A stretch of DNA of 64,000 bases. It comes from Trichoplax adhaerens. Lineage: Eukaryota; Placozoa; Uniplacotomia; Trichoplacea; Trichoplacidae. The notes beneath the pieces are model-generated. The model searched no databases, was not told the origin of the DNA, and saw only the letters and a program-made list of their open reading frames with translations. The stretch's first letter is position 1, and every line of letters begins with the position of its first letter. The stretch spans positions 179,857-243,856 of the forward strand of contig NW_002060971.1 of NCBI RefSeq assembly GCF_000150275.1, written 5' to 3'. Position numbers and translations under genes: made by a program. Below, piece by piece: positions 38,049 to 48,700 of the stretch.

Positions 38049-39606
38049 GTCTTCCAGGATCCAAGGAGATTTAGTTAGAAACAGTTATTAAAGAAGAAAA
38101 ATTAAATGAAATAATTCGATGAGATAAATTGCTATTTCTATCAACCTATATTTTATTCTAAATATTACTGCGTTATATATCAAGGCGAAAATTAGGATTA
38201 ATCTCTTATTCTATTGTATAAATATTTTATGATTATAGAACTAGCTATATTATTCTTCATTACTATTTTATGTTTATTAAAGCCTATAATTCTATACAAT
38301 GCTTAAATATATTTTGGCCTTATTTAATAATATTACGACTTGATGTTATGACATTAAAATAATTTTAGAATTATATTATATAATTTAAAGTAAGGTTAGA
38401 TCTTGAGAATTTCTTCGAAATAATACTTTACTCAACTATTAAGGGTATAATAGAATGTGGAAAGAATGTTAATTTGAATGATGATATCATCTAATCAAAA
38501 TCTTATTATTTAGCTCAATGGCTAACAACGGCCATGATTATAATTAATGCTATAGTGAGTTTTCTTAAAATAGTAAATGTAGTATCGTGGCAGTTGAGCA
38601 TTCTTTCGAAATTAGAAGAATAGATTAGTAAAGACAGTATATTTGAATGAATATCAAGTGCGGTAAAGTATTGTCTTCGATTTTATGTCAATTAATATAT
38701 TTAGATCAGTGTTTTCTGAAGAAAGTATGAAGTTAAGCAGCGATTGAATTTTAGAGGATGCTGGTATGTCAGTTGACTATAAATGCTAAAATTAGCCTTG
38801 TGGCTCTTCTTGCTTTTAAGTAAGCAATCGGCAATAAAATATATTAAAAATATTAAACTTTGTGATATATAGATACGTAGCATCATAGAATATTTCCTGG
38901 AGAAGAGTTCTAATGTGCATATAGGAAGTGAGCAAGGAAATTACTGATCGGATAGAACAAAATCTTGAATGCTAGGGTAAAGAAATAAATGATGGCGTTA
39001 CCTTTGACCATCCTCATCATTAAGTTATACTGTATAACGATTTGCTTATTATATACGTAATTAGATATTTAAATGAAGAAATTATAGGCTAGCGGGATGT
39101 ACTGGCTAGATATACAATTATACATGTAGTTATAATTGATCACGATTGATTGAAAAAGCTATTATCATGGCCGTTAAAACCACATTGACCGAGCAGAAAG
39201 TATTAAAAAATGGAAAATTTCATCAACTGAGGATAATTTAATCTATAGTTGTAGCGTTATTTAGCGATATGGAACATAAATATCAAAAACAAGAAGAAAG
39301 GATTAAGGTGTTGGCACTATATCCTATTATTTGATTTATAGCAACGCTAGTATCCACAAGACTGATCGATAATCTTACCATTATATTTCCCCATTTTGGA
39401 AATTTAATCGTTTGGATGTAGCTGGGTTAGTTATTAGTTATAGGCAAAGTTTAACTCCCATGATAATTTTTAACCTGTAGTGAAATGGATGATTAAAAAC
39501 TCCCATTTTCGACTAAATTAAATAACTAATAATCTATAATAATACCTATATTTTGATAGGAGGATATTATTTAATTATTTATGATTCAGTCTTCATTCTG
39601 ATTAAT
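38049..39606. other. Intergenic, upstream of RGS22
   Basis: Very AT-rich. No supported exon, RNA gene or repeat was seen, and there is no palindrome cluster like those upstream of SRP54, AKT or SRP14/VPS39. The RGS22 promoter should lie here. Confidence 0.5.
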
Positions 39607-39730
39607 CTATTTAAAAATATAGAAGGGATTCAATCTCTTCGTCGTCTTCTTTTTTTTCTTATTGACTAATATGTCTTTAATGATATCTGACTTCGATGAT
39701 CTAACAGCAACATCTACTTTATCATCATTA
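39607..39730 (-). CDS. Doubtful terminal exon, function unknown
   Basis: On the minus strand an open frame runs from a possible AG acceptor (after AAAG) through DDKVDVAVRSSKSDIIKDIL and a lysine-rich KKKKKTTKRLNPFYIFK tail to a stop at 39607-39609. A well-bordered 60-nt piece at 40404-40463 could be an upstream exon: acceptor ACTTCAG, donor GTAAGT, reading MRTKRVFKIKTIGDCLINR. The phases match if the acceptor at about 39715 is used. The opposite strand is also open: an ATG at 39671 gives 22 codons (beginning MSLMISDFDDLT) ending at a consensus GTAAGC donor at 39737. No known family fits either reading, so strand and reality are unsettled. Confidence 0.2.
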
Positions 39731-40463
39731 GGCAAGGTAAGCTTTATTGGTTACTATGGTAACCTTCAACACTGAGATTTATTGCTATGGTAGTTAAAAT
39801 GAAAGGCTTTATTATTAAATTGATGATTTTAGAATTACAATTATTAAAGCATGTATAAAGAATTAATTCTGTTTGTACAATGCAGTAGTGCAAATAATCA
39901 TTTTAACAATAATCGCTCAATCACTACATTATGATGGCATAGTAAAGTATAGAATTGCGGTATTACTATTTATTATTGCAGTAGTTAAATTATAGGAAGG
40001 ATACTGGTATTATTAGTAAGTCGTTGCTAGAATTCTATAAATTATGCGATAGTCTATTTAATGATATATAAGCATACGAAATTTGATATAGAAATTCACA
40101 TTTAATAAAAATTTGAAAGTTGTGACTAGTTCACTACATTTTATCATTTACTTCTCACATAAACAAAGTGTATCAAGTAAGGATAACTTTCATTATCATA
40201 AGAACTTCTGCATCACTAGAATTGGCACTTTGCTATCATTACCTGAGGGCTTCATTATATAAAATAATGATGTGACAGTATGTAGTAATAGTCTACTAGT
40301 TATATATTCAAAAGAAGAGAGTTTAAGACAGTCTAGAGGAACTAGAGTGTTCTGTTAATACGGAGAAAAGAATAAGCTTTACTAAGTGACTGATATTACT
40401 TACTTCGATTTATTAGACAATCACCAATTGTTTTAATTTTAAAAACTCTTTTAGTCCGCATAG

Positions 40464-42611
40464 CTGAAGTTAAAATATTACTATAACTTAGGTAAATTTG
40501 ACTTGAATGCCACTACTACAGCTACGAAAAGCCTGCAAACATGATCTACTGTATAATATAACAAAGTATTGTTTTCAGAAGGGTAAAATATCATGGGTAC
40601 ATACTGTAGTGATTAAACGTCATCAAACTCAAATATATTTCAATCACGTAAGGCCAAAATTGACATAGAGATAATTGTTTCCATTATCAAAGCTAACTTT
40701 GTTAAGGATAAAATAAGATAAAAACAGTAAATAAGATTGATTTAGATATTGGGAGCCATCATTACATGATACGGCAGAACAGTAAAACCTAGGCTAAATT
40801 GGAAGTTATTCAATCATGCTGCTTTTAATGAATGAGTGAATTTTAAAGACTAAGGAGACTTAAAAAGTTTCTAATTGAAGAAAGATATTTATGAGATATT
40901 TTTTAGGCAATCAATCTCTATTCATATAAATTACGACAGTATGATATGAATCATGAAATTTAGTTTTTAAAGTTTCTTACTTATAGCGTTTTAGCAAGAA
41001 AAAGAAATTGTTACTCAATTCAAGCTGCAATTAAGCATATTAATGCATAAATAATAACATTGATTTCATGGTCAGCCTTACAGTATTGTAAGCTGTATAA
41101 ATAGATACAGCGTAAGATTAATTCGCGTTGCAATTTCATGAATAGATTGATATAAGTCATTTAAAAGATTTTATTTAACAATGATTAACATCGTAATAGT
41201 TAAAGTAATTAGTATTAGATAGTAAACGACAAATAGTTGAAGTTGATATATAAACATGTGAATATTCTCTAGCGTACAATTATTTTTCAGAGATGACTTT
41301 GTTTAACAAATAGAATAACGTTTTGTTTGAAAGTTGCATCTACGCTCTATTATATATAGTGACTGTATATTCTAAATTTAAATGTTAATTTTACTATTAA
41401 ACTTAAAAAAGTATCAATAAGTAGGTCTGATGAATTTATTCACTTAGGAATACAAGATACAGCAGCAGCTAGAAATGAATTGAGAATTAGAGGTATTTAC
41501 TGCTATAAGTAGCACGTAAGCTTTTGTAACATTCTCCAATAGGACAACAAATCAATGAATTGTCATATACTGTAAATATACCAATGATATGAAAGCATGT
41601 TGACAAGCCAGAGTAGTGATCACTGTGATAAAGAAAAATATTTTTGGAGATTATTAAATAATCAAAAAATTAAATGCTGATTATTCTTATCAATGGAGAA
41701 TGACAGTTGACTAATTTATCGTTATTTTTGATCGAGAGACAAACAAAATTGTTGTACAAAGTTGACATCTGATAAAGGTCATGCAAATTAATTATTATGT
41801 TGATATAGCTATTGATCGATTCGCGTCTACAACCCGCAGTAATTTTCCCTGCAAGAGTTCTCAGTTACCCTAGGTGTAGATGATTGTAGACTTTTGCGAA
41901 GTAGTGAAGTAAGACATTTAAATAATTATGGAGCAAAATCATTGCAATGTATTCAGATTTTCTATCTAGACCATGATTGCTATTCTATTTCAGCATCACG
42001 CAGTGACAAGGAGTAAATAATTATAGTGATTGAATACTTTTAGTTATAAATCTGATTTTGTGCTGTAGCGATCTTAGAACCTCAGATCAATGATCAGTTA
42101 CGATATGACACATTAAACTTATATCACCCTAGATCAGGCATCAATATAGAATACCCATATTACGATAATCTTTAACTTTTTTCTGCAATATCTGTGTGTA
42201 TTTGAATGACTGCAGGTAGCGAAGTATATCTGTATCTTGAAAGGTTTGATCCTATACTCTACTATTATTACATAAGCAAGGCAATATGTAAATTTATTCC
42301 ATCCCTGAACTAACGTTTGACAACATTTTCGATCAAGTAGCTCAATAAGTCGGTATATGGGATCTAAATTAACTTTGTATGCGATTAATGGTAAAAGGGG
42401 TATCTGATACGCCTACTTTGAGCTCTTAATCAATTGCTGACTGTTGATTCTTTGAGTTCTAAATAAAGTGTTGGATGTAAAAGGAAGTAGATACGAGCAA
42501 TGGGGATTTATTCTTTTATTGATCGATGATTGGAAATTATCGTGTATACTGTACAAGACTATACTGTAAGAAATTGAGGTAAGATATTTATAATTTATTA
42601 TATAAGATTCT
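40464..42611. other. Intergenic, no gene recognised
   Basis: Apart from the doubtful exon at 40404-40463, I saw no supported coding exon, RNA gene or repeat array in this AT-rich stretch. Confidence 0.5.
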
Positions 42612-43972
42612 TTATTGTGTAGCCATAGTCTTCTTTCCTTTCGTTCGCCCAATGCGTTTATCTTTTTTCTTCAATCCGACGATGTTTCCTTTTATAACAC
42701 TAGCATAGGCCTATTAAAATAAGATTGAATTTGTCGAATAACTACCGCTTGCTCATTGAACAATAATCAAGACTATTCTAATTGTAATTTCTGAGCTTAT
42801 CCTTACGAGTTGGAATTTGTTTAATTCTTTAGAAACAATCTGTAAAAATGAATTTATTGCCTTGTAAGTTATTGTTTTATACTCGATGTATCAACTAACA
42901 AATGTAGGTATTATTTTGCAGTACAGGTATAAAGCTATTCAAGATAGATAGGCAGTTATCGTATTTACGCAATACTACTACGAAGACTATGAAGATAGTC
43001 ATCCGTTGAATGGATAAGAAGATATTACTAATTTATTTAAGTTTAGTATGATGGTCAAGACTCAAGTTTAAGTCGGGGTCTACTTATTTTACATGGACTT
43101 ACCACATAACTGACTTTCCTTTTCCCATTGGTGGCTCTGATCAGACATTTATTATCACCAGTCGATTCATTTTTATCTCCTTTACAACTTTTTGGTTTAG
43201 TACGACCATCATCTATGCAAGGATTGATAGAATAAGAATGGATTATGCTTGTAATCTCCTATCGGCTAAGAATGATTGCTAGGATTGATGGTTGATATTG
43301 ATTTCTACTTTCAAAGATTATCTTGAAATTTCCGTCAGCTATCATCGTTTATACTACTAATCAGCTATTTTGGTCAATGGCGTCATCAACAACTTCATAG
43401 ATTGCTTTTCAACTAGTCACTACAATTATTATGTAGAGTAGAACAATTGCATGATATCCTGTCCAGTAGTTAATTACAATATAGTTGTCTGAATACTGTA
43501 GGGTTGTATACTACTCGTCTATTGAATGATATGGTGTCCATGACTGAAGTCAATATAAACTTTTGCTACAACACGTTGTAGCGATTTCGATTGTGCGTGA
43601 TTCTGCTGAACTAAAGTGATGATGATTGTATCATAAGCAGGAAAAATACTGGAACACCTGTATTAGGGCTAAGTGATCATCGTACTTGAACTAGATGATG
43701 CTGATGTATAAGTTAAATGGAAGCAAGGATAGCCTTGCACTGCTGTTGTCCTACTAGCTGTTGACTGCATTTTGACATATCCAAATGAATACTTACATCG
43801 TTTAATAGTGACAAATAGTGAATTCTTATTTCGTGTCTCTTCGAAAAGTTTGGTTAATTCACTCAAGAACTAAAGCAATAAAAATAGAGACAAGTGTTAT
43901 GATCGCTGTCAATGGATTGATTATCAAATGGATTTTTCATCTTACGCTATCGTAGCTCTTGAGCAGCACCAT
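42612..43972 (-). CDS. SRP14: Signal recognition particle 14 kDa subunit
   Basis: SRP14 pairs with SRP9 on the Alu domain of SRP RNA and slows elongation during ER targeting. Five small exons were rebuilt: 43946-43972 (27 nt), 43797-43869, 43103-43212, 42807-42839 (33 nt) and 42612-42710. They total 342 nt (113 aa), close to the non-primate length of about 110. Family matches: start MVLLKSYDSFLSELTKLFEE, then VTIKRYDGRTKP, DNKCLIRATNGKRKVSYV, the 33-nt exon IVSKELNKFQL, AYASVIKGNIVGLKKKDKR and a basic tail. The 33-nt exon was found because the family segment SKEVNKFQ was missing without it, and it restores the alignment in phase. The stop codon overlaps an AATAAA hexamer (minus strand, 42615-42610), and a second AATAAA lies at 42599-42594. 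None of the exons is long enough to stand out as an open frame. Confidence 0.93.
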
Positions 43973-45720
43973 GTTGGAATCGAGGCTGGTCGTAATAGTA
44001 ACGGAGATGCTTGTCGCTTGAATAACTGGAGTGAGTTTTGCGGTCAAGCCAAGCTAATTGTTGATTGCTTCCCTTCTAACCAGTTGCATGGGCTCATGTA
44101 CGATACACTATCGAGTCGGTGAGTTAGTGATGTCCAGCAGTAGACGCCACTAGAGTGCATGCGCACTACATACGCTACAAATGGTCTACAGTACACTGTA
44201 CGTCGTTTACAATACAGTATGTACTGTACTGTACACTTGGCTGAAACAGCCCTACTAAAGCAGTTATAGAAGTTCATGGCGAAGACAGTGAAATACTATT
44301 TCGGTAGGATTATTTCAGCGAAGTGTATGATGAATTGAGAGCAAAATAAATAAGGCTACTTTACACTTACTACAGTGCAGTATTTGCCAATGGTGTACAT
44401 TGTATCTTTCCTATCATTGACTGTTACTAGTCAAGTCAATTTACAGTAGACATACAGTACTGTACTGTATGCTTTTGGCTTGAACTGGGTACGGTACGGT
44501 ATGGTTGAGTACTGTACTGTACGTCTACTGTACTGTACACTGTACATTGTGGACAGGACTCTGGTCAAATTGTGTATTTCTGTCCTGCTACGTCTTGCCT
44601 CCAATGGTCAAGTAAATGTACTACAGTGTACAGGACAGCTAGCAGGACTCTGGTCAAATTTTGAATAAATAAATGTATTGTATTTTTGTCCTGCAACGTC
44701 TTGCTTGCAATGGTCAAGGACACTGTGTGCAGGACAACTAGCACGACTCTGGTCAAATTATGTATATTTGTCCTGCTACTTCTTGGTTCAAATGGTCAAC
44801 TACTGTATTCCCAACATTGACCGTACTGTCGTCGGAGAGTACAGTGTACAGTACTGTACACTGTACACTGTACAGTATGCTTTTGGCTTGAACTGGGTAC
44901 GGTACGGTATGGCTGAGTACTGTACGTCTACTGTACTGTACACTGTACAGTACATTGTGGATAGGACAGCTAGCAGGACTCTGGTCAAATTCTGTATTTT
45001 GGTCCTGCTACGTCTTGCCTCCAATGGTCAAGTAAATGTACTACAGTGTACAGGACAGCTAGCAGGACTCTGGTCAAATTTTGAATAAATAAATGTATTG
45101 TATTTTTGTCCTGCAACGTCTTGCTTGCAATGGTCAAGGACACTGTGTACAGGACAGCTAGCACGACTCTGATCAAATTATGTATATTTGTCCTGCTACT
45201 TCTTGGTTCAAATGGTCAACTACTGTGTACAGTTGTCGGAGAGTACAGTGTACAGTACTGTGCACTGTACACTGTACACTGTGTACAGGACAGTGAGCAC
45301 GACGACTCTGGTCAAATTGTGTGTACAGCAAAGCAGTACGGGTAGTGGACGTACTGTACCGTACCGTACCGTACCGTACCAGACCCACATCAAGCCAAAA
45401 GCATTTACTCTACTGTACCTGTATGGTCGTTGGGCATACAGGTGACTTGCTTGTGACTTCTACGCACGCGCATGACACTGCCGACTCCATCATAGTGTTT
45501 TGTAATCGAGTGAGAAAAGAACACAGACAGTACTACCCTTCACAACGGTTGGAAACCCTACCCTGCCTGATCGCAGCTCTCCCTAGTCTAGTCATACTGT
45601 CATTGCAATCGGTGCTAGTTCATAACAGTCGACTTGCCACATCAATAAGGCAATTTTCGCCATTTTCCTTGCATTGATCCTTGAAATTGGTGAGCAATTG
45701 AAGCACTCTTGCCATGAAAA
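43973..45720. promoter_or_regulatory. Divergent intergenic region between SRP14 and VPS39
   Basis: SRP14 (minus) and VPS39 (plus) start codons face apart across 1.75 kb. The region is full of the same GTAC-centred palindromes seen upstream of SRP54, with perfect TACAGTACTGTA at 44453-44464 and 44847-44858. GGTACGGTACGG runs occur near 44490 and 44898, and in the opposite orientation (GTACC repeated) at 45355-45382. Much of it is a 420-base tandem duplication. Open frames here translate to repeat-derived peptides and are not genes. Promoter function is inferred from orientation. Confidence 0.6.
44461..45315. repeat. 420-base tandem duplication with 89-99-base submodules
   Basis: Matching landmarks lie 408-420 bases apart: TGCTTTTGGCTTGAACTGGG at 44470 and 44878, CGTCTTGCCTCCAATGG at 44591 and 45011, CTGCTACTTCTTGG at 44773 and 45193. 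Within each copy a module beginning GACTCTGGTCAAATT recurs at 44557, 44646 and 44745, then at 44977, 45066 and 45165 (spacings 89 and 99). A last GACTCTGGTCAAATT is at 45304. The copies are nearly identical, suggesting a recent duplication. Confidence 0.9.
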
Positions 45721-48700
45721 ATGCCTCATACAGCGTTTGAAAAGGTGTCTGTAGTGGAGAAACTACCATCCAAGCTAATTATCGAATCTATTTGCACCTA
45801 CGGTAAGCATAGAATGCTAGTATCAGCAATAAAAATAATAATATGCATTCCTGTAAGAAAAGCAAGACAGCAAAGCGTAGTGGCAATGGGCTTATGCTTG
45901 TCCAGTACGTTAACCAATAGCAAGACGATAGTACAGTATAGTAGTCATCAAGTGAAAGATGTACAACTTACGATAGCTGTTGTTGATCAAAAATTCAACT
46001 TAGCTCCATGTAGCTCTAAAAGAGAAAAATGGATCTATTTCACTTAGCATTGATTGTAAGCCATTTTTGATTCAATCAACTTGACTTTTAGGGGATTACT
46101 TACTGGTAGGAACAAGAGATGGTGTCTTAATATCCTACAATATTACCATGGGCCCAGGTAAAAATAGTGCAATAGACAATTGATAATAGGAAAGAACAAT
46201 TTTCCATGTCTACTAGTTGACACTCCATTGCAACATTAAATCAAGCAAAAGTGTCATGACTTTCAAGGGTGATAAGTTACCTGCACTGTGCAGTGTGCAC
46301 CCACTACAATGTACGTTTACGTAGGTAATTTGATTTTCATTTACTATCGGTAAAGATCAATCTAGCCCGGATATCAAACTTGTACGAACATTAAAGAATT
46401 TCTCTAAGAAACCAATCGTACAGGTAACTAAATTAGCAGTCTATACTATCGTCACTGGATAGAGCAAACTATCTTTGTTACAGTATCAATAGCATGATAA
46501 AATGTCAATATTTTCCTAACTTATCGAATCCAAAAAAATAATAATGCAATACGCGTACTATGATAACTACTTGATCGTATTATCATCATCTATCTTATGA
46601 TAATCTTAGATGGCAGCTATTGAAAGTATAAACCTACTCATTAGTTTATCAGGTAAGCTTAACAGCCTTAGGATGCCGACCCTCTCAAAGGCTACATGCT
46701 ATTGATATGTTTTAAACCAGCGTAAATTGATATCAAAGGTAGCGTCAATAGAGCATCTCTCTCTTGATATCATCTCTATTCTTATAAAATTAGATTCCAC
46801 CATTTGCTTGTATGAATTAAAATCCTTGACGTTAATTAATCAAATGGCCAAAACAAGAGGAGCAACTCTGTTTGCTGTTGATGTTTCAGTAAGTACACCA
46901 ATGGCAATACATAATTGACAAAAACATTCTTATTAATCAATGACCAATCGATCAACTTAATTATTCTTCAATCCACTACTGATCAATATTGTGACGTCGT
47001 ATAGAAAAACCGAGAGGATGGTAGGTCATCGTTGATTGCGATTGTATCTATACGTCAGATTATATTGAATTACAGTCCTGTTCAATTAAAATAATTGAAT
47101 GAATGATAATCATTTCATCAAAAGTTCAATCTTTCACCATCATGTTGACGTTCTAATTCAATATTACTTCTAGGAGATCAAATTCGTCTATGTGTTGCCG
47201 TCAAGAAAAAATTACAGGTATCAACCTTGATTCGATAATGAATATAGATCCATCAACCATGTTATCTTGCAATAATCACTACCTGCTGTATATTAATGAT
47301 GTAATGCTCTCACTATGATAGATTTACGTTTGGGAAGATGTCAATTTTGTCGAGTTAGGCCCTGATTTATCTGTGCCAGATACACCTAGGGCTGTCATGT
47401 GGTCTAAAAATTACCTTTGGTTAGGTTTTAAAAGGTCTTATTACGTTATCAAGGTATACATCAATGGAGAATAAATACTACTCTTATGACTGCTTTACAG
47501 TGGTATCAATTTACATATCCAACATGGATAAACCTCTTTCACAATATTTATTGATTTATTAATATTTCAGTTGGATAATAACGACATGTTTGAATTATTC
47601 GAAATTGGAAAATCTCCAGAGCCTATGATAACTGCGTTGAGAAACGGTATAGTAGCTGTCCAAAAAGATGATATGACTGTATTTTTAAATTCTGATGGCA
47701 AACCGGCAAGAAGTTTCACGATAACATGGAGTGATACACCAGCCAATATAAGTAAGTTAAGGCCGAAATTAAGATTGCTTGAATTGAAAATTACCAACTG
47801 AAATGATGATCATCATCGATTACAAACTTGTACCATTTGCTGTTGCTTTAGCTTACACTGCGCCCTATATTATGGGAATATTATCAAGGTGTGTACTGAT
47901 TTTTGACACATTTTTTTCCCCCATGGTATTGCTGTTTTATTGAAAGCTTTCACTGTCATCCTTGTAGGTATTTAGAAATTCGACTTGTTGATCCTCCAAC
48001 ATTGGTGCAAAGTATCGAATTCGACAAAGCCAAATTGATAACTTGCGACAAGTAAGATATCCAAAAATAGTAATCTAAGATTGTTTATGCTGTACACAGT
48101 TGTTGTTGAGAATATATTAAATTATACTCGTACTACATCATTTTCTTGTTAGATACTGCTATTTAGCTTCACAAAGTTGTGTATGGCGTGTACAACCAGT
48201 ACGACTAGTTGATCAATTGGAAACTTTAATCAATGTAAAAGAATTCGAACTGGCATTAAATCTATTGGTAATGCTCTATTCATACTTTATAAAAAATGTC
48301 TGTTGATAATTCCGACTGATGTTTAATACAGTATGTACTTTTTTTAATTGTCAATTTCATTGTAGAATGTCAATTCCATAGATGGAGCGCAAAAAGAGCA
48401 ACAAACACGTCGTATAAAAATCTTATTGGCTTTTGATTTGTTTGCAAAGCATTATTTCCAACGGGCCTTTAAATATTTTACTGAACTTAATTTAGGTATT
48501 GTTAAACACCCTTTCTGGATGAAAGAACAAGCTGAATATCTTTATATAAATTTCTTTCCTCACTTTGTGATCATTCTTTATGATTAGATGTTCGTATCAT
48601 TATTGGATTATTTCCTGGTTTAATGGGGGAAGAACCGTTGACAAATTTCAAATATCCTATAGAAATTACACGTCTACCATCAACTGCTGAACAGAATGGA

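Noticed and set aside
44044-45677. Many open frames up to 136 codons in the SRP14/VPS39 intergenic region
   Set aside because: All lie in the tandem duplication and palindrome array, and equivalent peptides recur on both strands because of the repeats.
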